Source: Sediminibacterium sp. KACHI17 (GTDB lineage: Bacteria; Bacteroidota; Bacteroidia; Chitinophagales; Chitinophagaceae). Taken from it: 64,000 nt of DNA. The stretch is taken from positions 3,072,466-3,136,465 of the forward strand of contig NZ_AP029612.1 in the NCBI RefSeq assembly GCF_040362915.1. The letters are read 5' to 3'. Numbering within the stretch: position 1 is the first letter of the stretch; the number at the start of each line of letters is the position of its first letter. Below are positions 27,701-35,792 of the stretch, one piece after another. The position numbers and the translations under genes were made by a program. The notes below the pieces were generated by a model. It ran no database searches, was not told where the DNA came from, and saw only the letters and a program-made list of their open reading frames with translations.

Positions 27701-29113
27701 ATGACTGCAGCAGTAGCATCACTCGGATTTTTACCAATGGCACTCAGTAATGGAGCAGGTGCTGAAGTACAAAGACCTCTGGCAACAGTAGTGATAGGAG
27801 GTTTGTTGTCTGCAACACTTCTTACACTTTTTGTATTGCCTTCACTGTATCTTTTATTGGAAAAGAAAAAGCCTCAGATACCTATGAAACCACTACTTGT
27901 TCTAATGATATTGCTCTCAGGCTGGTCGGTACAGGCACAAAGTGTACAGACCATGAAGTTAGATCAGCTATTGACATTGGTGAAAGAGAAATCACCGGTA
28001 TTGAAAGTAAGCCAGCTTCAGGAAAAATATTTTGCGGCACTAAAAGGATCGGCTAGGGATATCCCCAAAACACAATTCATTACAGAATTGGGCAACTATA
28101 ATAGCTTCAATTTCGATTCACGCGTATCTGTTTTACAGCCATTTTCTGCGGGTATGGTATACCGTAAGCAAGAGCTCGTTTTGAATAGCTATTTAAATGT
28201 TGCATCTGCAAATAGTATCATTCAGCAACAAGTGCTGGAAAAAATGGTCAGACAACTATACCTGGAGTTACAATACCTCATGGCCCGTAAAAAAATATTA
28301 GAACGAGCCGACAGTGTATATGGTAATTTTCAAAGAATAGCTCAGCTTCGCTTTGAAAAAGGAGAATCAAATCTGCTGGAGAAAACGACTTTAGATAATC
28401 AGGTAATGCATAACAGACAACTGTTGTACATGAATGCGTCTGATACCAAAGCCATTCAACTAGAGCTATCTATTTTATTACAAGATGATATCAATATTGT
28501 GCCTTCAGATGAATTGGTTACAGTTCAACAATTATATGATACGGCTTTATTGAAGCAGCATCCTGAGATTTTGTATTTAAAAAGTCAGGAACAGCAATCA
28601 GCAGCGGAGACTGAACTTGCTAAAGCAAGACTAAAACCTGAGTGGTTGGTAGGATACAATAATCAATCATTAATGGGATGGATGCAATACAAGAATAGAT
28701 CGGAAAGATTCTTTACCGCAGGTGATCGTTTCTCATCTGTGACTTTAGGTATTTCTGTTCCATTTTTTAATAGAGCTCAGAAGGCCAGAATTGAAGCAGC
28801 TAATGTACAGGAGCAGGTGAATCGGGCGAATACAGATTTGACGGCTTTGCGTCTTAAAACACAATTAGAGCAAGCATTACAGCATAGAGATAAATTCAAT
28901 ACAACCTTAGGCTACTATAAAAATAGTGCTTTGCCTCAGTCAAATATACTCATCCAAACAGCTAACCTGAATTATAAGAATGGACAGATTGGATATATAG
29001 AGTGGGCTACATTGGTCAATCAGGCTTTAGGTATACAAATGCAGTATGCTGATATACAAAGAGATCATCAGTTGAATGAAATTCAGCTGGATTATTTATT
29101 ACAAAAGAATTGA
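24758..29113 (+). CDS. Heavy-metal RND efflux pump (CzcA type) fused to a TolC-like outer-membrane channel
   Basis: The 1451-residue protein joins two parts of a tripartite pump. Residues 1-1042 are an HME-type RND transporter with twelve membrane helices and two periplasmic loops. In helix 4 the segment DFGLLVDGAVIIVE places D400, D406 and E413 at the spacing of the three essential acidic residues of CzcA, pointing to divalent cations (Co/Zn/Cd/Ni-like) rather than the Cu/Ag type. From residue 1043 a signal-peptide-like stretch (PLLVLMILLSGWSVQAQ) is followed by about 390 residues of TolC/OMF-type helices. The fused arrangement is known in Bacteroidota; whether the chain is processed is unknown. 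The adaptor gene follows after 11 bases. Confidence 0.94.
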   Translation: MLNAIIHFSVRNKLIVGLMVFALIIVGVIETTKLPIDAVPDITNNQVLVITTAPSLGAPDVERFITVPIEQATRNIPGILEQRSFSRFGLSLVTIVFNDETDVYWARTQVSEKLTQVRQQIPEGMGTPELGPVSTGLGEVFQYVVRPKPGYEEKFSQAELRTIQDWIIRKQLLSTEGVADVSSFGGQLKQYEVAVRTDKLRSLGVSISDVYNALQSNNQNTGGAYIEKGPTVLFIRTEGLTKTLDDIQHIVVKRVNGIPVLIRDVAEVKFGSATRYGALAYNNEGEVAGAVVMMLKGENSNKVIKNIKAKIKQIELTLPEGVIIDPFLDRTKMVDHAIGTVETNLLEGALIVVFVLVLFLGNFRAGFIVATVIPLSMLFAIIMMNAFGVSGNLMSLGALDFGLLVDGAVIIVEAVMHKMSKLNGVTMGTKLSKEQMDRSVEESSGKMMNAAVFGQIIILIVYLPILSLEGIEGKMFKPMAQTVSFAIIGAFILSLTYVPMMSAFFLSRKQGHKENISDRMMQRLQQWYKPLLQRSMKAPGIIIGSAVVLFAAAILILSSLGGEFIPKLEEGDFAVETRVLTGSSLTTTLQESQKAVKILLKEFPEVEKIVTKVGTGEIPSDPMPIESADMIVVLKEKKEWTSAKTFDELAEKMGERVSSVPGVTTGFQYPVQMRFNELMTGARQDVVCKIFGDDLDSLAKHASVIGEVIGTVEGAKDLFIETVTGIPQLIISYNREAIARYGANIADVNRTVQAAYAGSVAGQVFENDRRFDLVIRLDEAQRNYADQIGDLLVGLPDGKQVPLNLLADVSIQEGPYQIQREDAQRRITIGFNVRGRDVQSIVEELQNKVKARVQLPAGYYVTYGGQFENLQEATKRLSIAVPAALLLIFVMLFFAFRKFKYCLLIFSAIPLSAIGGVFALWIRDMPFSISAGIGFIALFGVAVLNGIVLITEMNRLKDENNMSSINDVIALATETRLRPVLMTAAVASLGFLPMALSNGAGAEVQRPLATVVIGGLLSATLLTLFVLPSLYLLLEKKKPQIPMKPLLVLMILLSGWSVQAQSVQTMKLDQLLTLVKEKSPVLKVSQLQEKYFAALKGSARDIPKTQFITELGNYNSFNFDSRVSVLQPFSAGMVYRKQELVLNSYLNVASANSIIQQQVLEKMVRQLYLELQYLMARKKILERADSVYGNFQRIAQLRFEKGESNLLEKTTLDNQVMHNRQLLYMNASDTKAIQLELSILLQDDINIVPSDELVTVQQLYDTALLKQHPEILYLKSQEQQSAAETELAKARLKPEWLVGYNNQSLMGWMQYKNRSERFFTAGDRFSSVTLGISVPFFNRAQKARIEAANVQEQVNRANTDLTALRLKTQLEQALQHRDKFNTTLGYYKNSALPQSNILIQTANLNYKNGQIGYIEWATLVNQALGIQMQYADIQRDHQLNEIQLDYLLQKN

Positions 29114-29124
29114 TAAGCGATTAT

Positions 29125-30264
29125 ATGAAAAAATATATGCTAGGTATCGCAATGGTGGCATTACTATCATGCGGAACAAAAGAAAAGACAGCAACAGAGA
29201 CTGCTAAAGAAGAAGAACAGGAAACATTGGTAGAGCTGAATGCTGAGCAATTAAAGAATGCAGGTATTTTAATCGGTAATCCTGCAGAGATCGATATGCA
29301 CAGTACCATTAAAGTGAATGGCGTTGTGGATGTACCTCCTCAAGGGATGGTTTCTATCAGTTTTCCTTTGGGAGGCTATTTAAAAAGCTCTCATCTACTT
29401 CCGGGTATGGGTGTAAAAAAGGGAGAAGTGATCGCTACACTCGAAGATCAGAGTTATGTACAGTTACAACAAGATTATTTGATGGCAAAAGCCAAGATGG
29501 AGTTTCTGAATGCAGACCTTATCCGTCAAAAAGAATTGAGTGAGCAAGATGCAGCGAGTAAGAAAACCTACCAGCAAGCATCTTCAGATTATAAAACACA
29601 ACAAGTATTGATCAGGGCATTGGAAGAAAAATTAAAGATCGTTGGTATTGATCCTGACAAATTAACGGTCAACAACATTACAAGAACGATCAGTTTACGA
29701 TCACCTATTAATGGTTATGTAACGAAGGTGAATGTGAATATTGGAAAGTATGTAAACCCGGCAGATGTATTATTTGAATTGGTAGATCCTGATGATATTC
29801 ATGCAGCGCTGACTGTTTTTGAGAAAGATATCATGCAGATCAGGAAGGGAATGCGGGCAAGCGTTTCACTTGCTGATAAACCCGGAAAAAAATATGAAGT
29901 GGATGTGATTTTAGTTACCAGAAATGTGGATGAAAACAGGGGAGGTTTGGTGCATTGTCACTTTGAGAACGCCAATCACGAATTATTACCAGGGATGTTC
30001 TTAAACGGAAGCTTTGAATTGAATAATAAGAAAACAATTGCTATTCCTGAATCTGCGCTGGTTCGTTACCAAAGTAAACCATATATTTTCATTGCAAAAG
30101 ATTCTAGTCGATTTGAAATGGTTGAGGTGCAAATTGGCATCTCGGATCAACAAATGATCGAGTTAAAAGCGAAAGATAATATGGATTGGAAACAGCAAAA
30201 GATAGTACTCAAGAATGCTTATAGTTTATTGGGTAAGTTGAAGAATAAAATGGAAGATGATTAG
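29125..30264 (+). CDS. Periplasmic adaptor of the metal RND pump (CzcB/CusB type), lipoprotein
   Basis: From ATG 29125 the protein has 379 residues with a lipoprotein signal (MLGIAMVALLSCGTK, Cys at residue 16). The membrane-fusion-protein plan is complete: a barrel-sandwich half (GGYLKSSHLLPGMGVKKGEVIATLEDQSYVQLQQDYL), a coiled-coil hairpin (about 110-165), the second lipoyl half (ISLRSPINGYVTKVNVNIGKYVNPADVLFELVDP), and a beta-barrel domain. It links the inner-membrane pump to the channel domain. The frame extends to a TTG at 29110, but the ATG gives the normal signal. The stop overlaps the converging membrane-protein gene by four bases. Confidence 0.92.
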   Translation: MKKYMLGIAMVALLSCGTKEKTATETAKEEEQETLVELNAEQLKNAGILIGNPAEIDMHSTIKVNGVVDVPPQGMVSISFPLGGYLKSSHLLPGMGVKKGEVIATLEDQSYVQLQQDYLMAKAKMEFLNADLIRQKELSEQDAASKKTYQQASSDYKTQQVLIRALEEKLKIVGIDPDKLTVNNITRTISLRSPINGYVTKVNVNIGKYVNPADVLFELVDPDDIHAALTVFEKDIMQIRKGMRASVSLADKPGKKYEVDVILVTRNVDENRGGLVHCHFENANHELLPGMFLNGSFELNNKKTIAIPESALVRYQSKPYIFIAKDSSRFEMVEVQIGISDQQMIELKAKDNMDWKQQKIVLKNAYSLLGKLKNKMEDD

Positions 30265-30632
30265 TAGGGATTACTCAATAAATACTTCCAGGGAATGACA
30301 AATGGAAGAACCAATACCCAAATAATAAAAAATACGGCCATACCCCCTGGGTATGGCTTATTATTTTGTATAGCGGGTAAACAAACAAATAAAAGCCAAC
30401 ATGATTTATAGATCAGTTGTAAAAATAAAACAGCAGAAAATGAAAGAGGATAAAACAGGCCGAATATTGAAAGCACTGCAATAGATAACCATAGTGCACC
30501 TGTCAATTGAATCGAAGGTGTCAATGGGTAAGCGCCGGAAAATATTGTTTTAGCCGCATAAGACGGGAAGAAAAGTGAGGATATGCCGATCCATCCTGCT
30601 ACGATGATATTTGCCAGATAAATAAGTCTCAC
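30261..30632 (-). CDS. Small membrane protein, four helices, unknown
   Basis: The 123-residue protein has about four hydrophobic helices (IYLANIIVAGWIGISSLFF, LTGALWLSIAVLSIFGLFY, AVLFLQLIYKSCWLLFVC, GGMAVFFIIWVLVLPFVIPW). Polar residues are few, and no catalytic motif is visible. Proteins of this size and plan in Bacteroidota are usually left as hypothetical. It may follow the Pr6Pr-family gene in one transcript (46 bases apart). The 3' end overlaps the adaptor gene on the other strand by four bases. Confidence 0.7.
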   Translation of the reverse strand: MRLIYLANIIVAGWIGISSLFFPSYAAKTIFSGAYPLTPSIQLTGALWLSIAVLSIFGLFYPLSFSAVLFLQLIYKSCWLLFVCLPAIQNNKPYPGGMAVFFIIWVLVLPFVIPWKYLLSNPY

Positions 30633-30678
30633 GTTAATGATAACAATTATCAGTGCGACTGGTTGCGTCTGCGGGAAA

Positions 30679-31314
30679 TTAATTCAGTGGTGCTCTTTTT
30701 TTACTGATAGCGATCATAAGCAGGAATAATCCGTAAAATACCAGTCCAACACCTAAACAATTGATCAGCGTTTGCGGATATCCTAGTTTATTGACATCAA
30801 TAAAAGGGTATGGGTAAGTATGTGTAATGGTTCCTCTGATCAATGTATAGGCAAAATATGCAGCCGGATACCAAAGCCAGGGTAATGAATCTTTCCACAT
30901 CAATGCTTTTCGATCAGCAAAGAAAATCCAATACAGTAAAAAATAAAGGGGAATGATACTGTGTAGTAGTTCATCTGCTACTTTGCCCCATCCTGTAACC
31001 ACCCATGTGTGTCTTAGTAATAAATTGTAAATGATCCCAACTACAAGGATATAAACAGTGATAGCTGTTGTAGTACTGAATTTTTTAAAAAACAGCCCTG
31101 CTTTTGTATTGGGTAATAACCATAAGCAAGTAAAAAATACTGCAACAAGTGTATTGGTGAGTATAGTGAAATAACTGAAGAAGCGAATGATCGAATGTAA
31201 TACGGAAACTTCTCTGGCATTGAGGGTCACCCATAATTGTAGGGTTACCGCTGTAATGGCGATAATGCTACCAAAGAGGTGTAATAATTTCTGTGATCTT
31301 TTTTCCAAGTGCAA
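30679..31314 (-). CDS. Pr6Pr family membrane protein
   Basis: The 211-residue protein has six membrane helices. The conserved features of the family are FFSYFTILTNTLVAVFF in helix 2, LLLRHTWVVTGWGKVADELLHSIIPLYFLLYWI, and the ending PYPFIDVNKLGYPQTLINC. It is related to the FAR-17a/AIG1-like eukaryotic membrane hydrolases, where a conserved Thr and His form the active site; the Thr of SYFTILTN and the His of ELLHSIIP could correspond. Activity on bacterial lipids is not established. It stands upstream of a four-helix membrane protein on the same strand. Confidence 0.82.
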   Translation of the reverse strand: MHLEKRSQKLLHLFGSIIAITAVTLQLWVTLNAREVSVLHSIIRFFSYFTILTNTLVAVFFTCLWLLPNTKAGLFFKKFSTTTAITVYILVVGIIYNLLLRHTWVVTGWGKVADELLHSIIPLYFLLYWIFFADRKALMWKDSLPWLWYPAAYFAYTLIRGTITHTYPYPFIDVNKLGYPQTLINCLGVGLVFYGLFLLMIAISKKRAPLN

Positions 31315-31406
31315 TAGATGTTATAGCTAAATATACGAATCGATATCGATCTATTTGTTCTTGAAAAGTCTGCAGTGGAAAAAATAACTAATTATGTGTA
31401 ATAAAG

Positions 31407-31733
31407 TTAATGACTTACAACTTTAAGTCCTATGATCGATGCGATCAGTGTCGTAATAAAAAAGAGTCGCCAGAAATCTGCCGGCTCTTTCAAGAAAATG
31501 ATACCAATAATTACAGTTCCAACCGCTCCAATACCGGTCCATACAGCATAGGCAGTGCCAATTGGTAATTGTTGTGTTGCTTTGATCAACAATAGCATAC
31601 TGATCGTTAAGCAAACCAAAAAGCCACCGTACCAAGCGATCGCAGACATACCATTAGAAAGTCTTGCTTTGCCCAAACAGGCAGCAAAGCCTACTTCAAA
31701 TAATCCCGCTATGATCAGGATAAGCCAATTCAT
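31407..31733 (-). CDS. SMR family small exporter (SugE/Gdx-like)
   Basis: This is a 108-residue four-helix transporter. The membrane-embedded acidic residue needed for proton-coupled antiport is E13 in AGLFEVGFA. LPIGTAYAVWTGIGAVGTVIIGI in helix 3 matches the family signature. The overall sequence is nearer to SugE/Gdx (guanidinium or quaternary-ammonium exporters) than to EmrE, though the substrate is inference. There is no riboswitch, because the start overlaps the end of ispH by four bases; expression must follow ispH. Confidence 0.9.
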   Translation of the reverse strand: MNWLILIIAGLFEVGFAACLGKARLSNGMSAIAWYGGFLVCLTISMLLLIKATQQLPIGTAYAVWTGIGAVGTVIIGIIFLKEPADFWRLFFITTLIASIIGLKVVSH

Positions 31734-32953
31734 GAATCGATATAATTTTCCAGTTGTTCTTCTACATTATAAAATCCTGCTAATTTTCGAATCACAGATT
31801 CAACAACTGCATCCGGGCAACTGGCACCACTCGTCATCAAGATGCGAAGTGGGAATTTTTCCGGCAGATAATTTTTTATAGGGCTTAGTTCTTTTGTTCT
31901 CCAATTGCGATGAAGGATTTCTTGATCGTCTATCAATTTATCCGCAGCATCAATAAAATAAGTCGTGAGTTTTTCTTCACAAAGTTCTACAAGGTGTGAT
32001 GAATTACTGCTGTTATATCCACCGATAACAATTGCTATATCAGCATCGGTAGTTGCTAACATACCTGTTACAGCTGTTTGATTGTCGTTTGTGGCATAAC
32101 AAAGTGTGTCTCTGGTATCCGCAAAGCGATCTGCAATATTAGCAGCAGTTAACTGGTAATGGCGTATAAAGACATTTTTTAAATAATCAGAAATTGCTTG
32201 TGTATCAGTAGCAAGTTGTGTTGTCTGATTCACTACTCCGATCTTTTGCAGGTCTTTCGTAATATCAAAACCTTCTGAATAGCGTCCTTTAAAGGCATCA
32301 TAAAAATCTGAAGCCGGTTTCTCACCAGTAATATATTTTGCCAGCTCTATGGTTTCAGTCATATCATTGACTACGACTGTCGGTGTGTGATATGAAGCGT
32401 GTGAAAAAGTAGCCCTTGTTTCTTCATGTTGTGGCTTACCATGAACGACGATGCTATATCCTTTTTTAGCGATTTGCTCACTTCTGTTCCATACTTTTTC
32501 TACAAAAGGACAAGTCGTATTATATTTTTCTGTGGGTATTCCTTTTTCTTGGAGAACGTTTTCTATTTCAAGTGTTGTTCCAAATGCCGGTATGATCACA
32601 ACATCTTCTTTTGTAAGCGTTTCGAAAGGAATTAACTGTTGTCCTTTGGTGTCTTGCAAAAATTGAACTCCTTTGGAGATGAGGTCCGCATTTACTTGCG
32701 GGTTATGAATCATTTCACTTAACAGAAAAATTCGTTTTCCCGGATTTTCTTCAATGGTTCTAAAAGCGATTTCAATGGCATTTTCAACCCCATAACAAAA
32801 GCCAAAATGACGAGCGAGATAGATTTTTAGTTTTCCTAAATCCAGCAGCGTAGGGGAAAAGTCTTTTTTTAGCTTATCCTGCTCTTTTCGTTTTTGTTTA
32901 ATGCTACCAATTAGTGGGCTTCTGTATTCGCCCGGTACATTGAATTGCTTCAT
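31730..32953 (-). CDS. ispH: 4-hydroxy-3-methylbut-2-enyl diphosphate reductase
   Basis: IspH catalyses the last step of the non-mevalonate isoprenoid pathway, giving IPP and DMAPP, with a [4Fe-4S] cluster. The three cluster cysteines are in FGFCYGVENAIE, NTTCPFVEKVW and TSGASCPDAVVESVI. At 407 residues it is the long form, with an N-terminal extension (about 45 residues) and an insertion relative to the 310-residue E. coli protein; long forms are known in Bacteroidota, cyanobacteria and plants. A promoter box lies four bases before the ATG. The SMR exporter gene overlaps its end. Confidence 0.95.
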   Translation of the reverse strand: MKQFNVPGEYRSPLIGSIKQKRKEQDKLKKDFSPTLLDLGKLKIYLARHFGFCYGVENAIEIAFRTIEENPGKRIFLLSEMIHNPQVNADLISKGVQFLQDTKGQQLIPFETLTKEDVVIIPAFGTTLEIENVLQEKGIPTEKYNTTCPFVEKVWNRSEQIAKKGYSIVVHGKPQHEETRATFSHASYHTPTVVVNDMTETIELAKYITGEKPASDFYDAFKGRYSEGFDITKDLQKIGVVNQTTQLATDTQAISDYLKNVFIRHYQLTAANIADRFADTRDTLCYATNDNQTAVTGMLATTDADIAIVIGGYNSSNSSHLVELCEEKLTTYFIDAADKLIDDQEILHRNWRTKELSPIKNYLPEKFPLRILMTSGASCPDAVVESVIRKLAGFYNVEEQLENYIDS

Positions 32954-32957
32954 AGTG

Positions 32958-32965
32958 CAAAGATA
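32958..32965 (-). promoter_or_regulatory. TAnnTTTG promoter box of ispH
   Basis: The minus strand reads TATCTTTG, then CACT, then ATG. The four-base spacing implies a leaderless or nearly leaderless mRNA. Confidence 0.6.
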
Positions 32966-33078
32966 AGGATAGCAAATGGCTGATAGTCCATGGTCAATGG
33001 TATTCTTGTTTGAACTATTGATCTGTTGACTTTAAGTAAAATCTCCTATCTTCCAATCACCAAAACTAACTGTTGCGC

Positions 33079-33801
33079 ATGTCAAACCATATGTTTTTAC
33101 AGGCCTGTCTTATCGTGAGCGGTGGTGTCATTATCGGGGCTACTCCTAAAGAAAAAACCATCTTTACTACCATTGCAAGATCTGTTCAGAGAAATCAAAA
33201 AGATTGGACCAAGTTATTCAACGGGAACTCCTTAAAAGGCTGGCGTACTTATCAAAATAAGCCATCCGACTCATGGATGGTTCAAGATGGAGTCTTGTAT
33301 TGTAAGGGAAATAAAAATGGGCAACATGCTGACCTGATCACAGAAGAACAATTCGAGAACTTTGAATTATCCCTTGAATGGAAAATTGCTCCGGGTGCTA
33401 ACAGTGGTATCTTATACCTCGTATCAGAAAAATTCCCGGCCACCTATCATAGTGGTCCTGAATATCAGTTGATCGATGATAAAGGATTTCCCAGCAAACT
33501 GGAAGATTGGCAAAAAACAGGAGCCAATTATGCCATGAATATACCGGTTACTGATGCTACTCGTAGGGCGGGAGAGTGGAATACCACAAAGATCATCGTG
33601 AACCAGGGGCATGTTGAGCACTGGTTAAATGGCCAGAAGATCGTTGAATATCAGTTATGGGATGAAAACTGGAAAAAAAATAAAGCCAATGGCAAATGGA
33701 AGGATATGGATAGTTATGGTAGCGTAAAATCAGGTCATATTGCTTTACAAGATCATGGTGGAGAAGCTTGGTTCAGAGAGATCAAGATCAGAAAAATATA
33801 G
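33079..33801 (+). CDS. Exported DUF1080 (3-keto-disaccharide hydrolase) domain protein
   Basis: From ATG 33079 the protein has 240 residues with a hydrophobic N-terminus (MFLQACLIVSGGVIIGA) for export. The DUF1080 jelly-roll follows: WTKLFNGNSLKGWRTYQNKPSDSW, DLITEEQFENFELSLEWKIAPGANSGILYLV, YQLIDDKGF, and HIALQDHGGEAWFREIKIRKI. Such domains occur in proteins that bind or cleave 3-keto sugars and other glycans. It is single-domain and likely periplasmic. TATCTTCC about 30 bases upstream is a partial match to the -7 box. An A/T-rich hairpin ends the gene. Confidence 0.9.
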   Translation: MSNHMFLQACLIVSGGVIIGATPKEKTIFTTIARSVQRNQKDWTKLFNGNSLKGWRTYQNKPSDSWMVQDGVLYCKGNKNGQHADLITEEQFENFELSLEWKIAPGANSGILYLVSEKFPATYHSGPEYQLIDDKGFPSKLEDWQKTGANYAMNIPVTDATRRAGEWNTTKIIVNQGHVEHWLNGQKIVEYQLWDENWKKNKANGKWKDMDSYGSVKSGHIALQDHGGEAWFREIKIRKI

Positions 33802-33809
33802 AATAAGTA

Positions 33810-33846
33810 AAAAGTGAAAAGAGGTCAAACCACTCTTTTCACTTTT
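33810..33846. terminator. Terminator hairpin after the DUF1080 gene
   Basis: AAAAGTGAAAAGAG (33810-33823) and CTCTTTTCACTTTT (33833-33846) pair over 14 bases. The promoter box of the next gene begins 17 bases later. It shares words with the hairpin at 46820-46860. Confidence 0.75.
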
Positions 33847-33862
33847 CACCTGCGCCTTTCGC

Positions 33863-33870
33863 TATCTTTG
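33863..33870 (+). promoter_or_regulatory. TAnnTTTG promoter box of the ABC-F gene
   Basis: TATCTTTG, then CTGC, then the ATG at 33875. Spacing is the same four bases as for bioA, ispH and mqnD. Confidence 0.6.
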
Positions 33871-33874
33871 CTGC

Positions 33875-35773
33875 ATGCACTATGTTTCAGTTGAGGGGCT
33901 TACGAAAAGTTATGGTATCAATCCCTTATTCAATAATATTTCCTTTCATATCAATGAGGGTGACAAAATCGCTTTGATTGCCCGTAATGGCGTTGGAAAA
34001 TCCACTTTATTACGCATTCTTGCTGGACAAGAAACGGCAGATGAAGGTAAATGTTGGATCAACAAAGAAGTTACAGTTGCCTTATTTGAGCAGGAACCGG
34101 AGTTTGATGAATCTAAATCGGTACTTGAAAATATCTTTCACCTCGAGCATCCTATTATTACTACCATTCGCGCTTACGAAGCGGCTGCTGAATCTGAAGA
34201 TGGAAATATTATTGCAGAAGCCATCACAAAAATGGATGAATTAGGCGCATGGGATTTTGAAGCAAAAGTCAAGCAGATACTTGGGAAACTCAATATCCAT
34301 CATTTGCAAAATCCGGTAAAGGATCTTAGTGGTGGTCAAAGAAAAAGAGTAGCATTGGCTAAAACCCTTATTGATATTGGTTTTGAGCATAAGCATACTT
34401 TATTGATGATGGATGAACCTACCAACCATCTTGATGTTGAAATGATCGAGTGGTTAGAGCATTATCTCAATGGTGAGAATATTACCTTATTACTAGTTAC
34501 GCATGACCGTTATTTCTTAGATGCTGTTTGTGACGAAATATGGGAGCTTGAACGTGAGAACATGTATGTTTATAAAGGTGACTATGAAAACTACATGGAA
34601 AAAAAAGCGGCACGACTTGAAAGTGAACAGGCTAGTATTGATAAAGCACGTAACCAATATCGTAAAGAGCTTGAGTGGATGCGCAAACAACCCAAGGCTC
34701 GTACCACAAAAAGTAAAAGCCGTCAGGATAATTTTTATGAAGTAGAAGCAAGGGCCAAACAAAAGATAGAAGAGGCTAAGTTGCAGTTAGAAGTTAAGAT
34801 GAGTCGCTTGGGAGGTAAAGTGGTGGAGATGAAAAAAGTGTACAAGTCATACGGGGATCTTCCCATTCTAAAAGGGTTTGATTACACATTTAGCAAAGGA
34901 GAGCGTATTGGTGTCATCGGAAAAAATGGAGTGGGTAAATCTACCTTCCTCAATATGCTTCAAATGCTTGAACCTGCTGATAGTGGGAAGATCAATATTG
35001 GAGAAACTGTGGTATTTGGTAATTTCTCGCAGCAAGGTCTTCAGATCAAGGATAACATGCGGGTGATTGAATATGTGAAGACATTTGCAGAAAGTTTTCC
35101 CTTGGCAAAAGGGGGAAGCTTGAGTGCCGCTCAGTTTTTGGAGTTGTTCCTGTTTCCGCCGGATAAACAATATACTTATCTGTCTTCCTTAAGTGGAGGC
35201 GAAAAAAAGCGATTACAATTACTGACCATCTTATTTCGCAACCCCAATTTTTTAATTCTGGATGAACCCACCAATGATCTGGATCTTCCAACCTTAGCAG
35301 TTCTTGAAAATTTTCTGAGTGAATATCAGGGTTGTGTATTGATCGTATCACATGATCGATACTTTATGGACAGATTGGTCGATCATTTGTTTGTGTTTGA
35401 AGGAAAAGGAGAAGTGCGTGATTTTCCGGGTAATTATACACAGTATAGATTATGGATGAAGGAACAAGAGGAGAGAGAGGGTTTGATAGTTGACAGTAAA
35501 CAGTCAAAAAACGAAAAGCAAGAAAATACGGAAGTAAAATCTGAGACAGTTCCTGTAAAAAAGAAGATGAGTTTTAAAGAGAAGCGTGAGTTCGAATCAT
35601 TAGAAAAAGAACTGCCTGCACTTGAGGCAGAAAAAATAAAGATCACTGAACAGATGAGTAAGGGTGATCTTCCTTTTGAAGAGATTTCAAAACTTAGCGA
35701 GCGAATGATCACTATTACGCAAGAGCTCGAAGAAAAAGAATTACGCTGGCTTGAATTGAGTGAGATGGTATGA
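33875..35773 (+). CDS. ABC-F family ATPase (Uup-like)
   Basis: The 632-residue soluble protein has two ATP-binding cassettes and no membrane helices. The first has NGVGKSTLLRIL, LSGGQRKRVALAKTL and MDEPTNHLD; the second has NGVGKSTFLNML, LSGGEKKRLQLL and LDEPTNDLD. Between them is the arm/linker rich in Lys and Arg (QYRKELEWMRKQPKARTTKSKSRQ). A C-terminal coiled coil (about 560-630) follows a charged linker, as in Uup. ABC-F proteins act on ribosomes or, for Uup, also on branched DNA. Antibiotic protection is not implied by anything seen. Promoter box four bases upstream. Confidence 0.92.
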   Translation: MHYVSVEGLTKSYGINPLFNNISFHINEGDKIALIARNGVGKSTLLRILAGQETADEGKCWINKEVTVALFEQEPEFDESKSVLENIFHLEHPIITTIRAYEAAAESEDGNIIAEAITKMDELGAWDFEAKVKQILGKLNIHHLQNPVKDLSGGQRKRVALAKTLIDIGFEHKHTLLMMDEPTNHLDVEMIEWLEHYLNGENITLLLVTHDRYFLDAVCDEIWELERENMYVYKGDYENYMEKKAARLESEQASIDKARNQYRKELEWMRKQPKARTTKSKSRQDNFYEVEARAKQKIEEAKLQLEVKMSRLGGKVVEMKKVYKSYGDLPILKGFDYTFSKGERIGVIGKNGVGKSTFLNMLQMLEPADSGKINIGETVVFGNFSQQGLQIKDNMRVIEYVKTFAESFPLAKGGSLSAAQFLELFLFPPDKQYTYLSSLSGGEKKRLQLLTILFRNPNFLILDEPTNDLDLPTLAVLENFLSEYQGCVLIVSHDRYFMDRLVDHLFVFEGKGEVRDFPGNYTQYRLWMKEQEEREGLIVDSKQSKNEKQENTEVKSETVPVKKKMSFKEKREFESLEKELPALEAEKIKITEQMSKGDLPFEEISKLSERMITITQELEEKELRWLELSEMV

Positions 35774-35792
35774 GGATCGATATACAAATGAT

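Noticed and set aside
33875..35773. Antibiotic resistance ribosomal-protection role for the ABC-F protein
   Set aside because: The C-terminal coiled coil and linker look like Uup, a housekeeping type; nothing in the sequence indicates an antibiotic-resistance subfamily.
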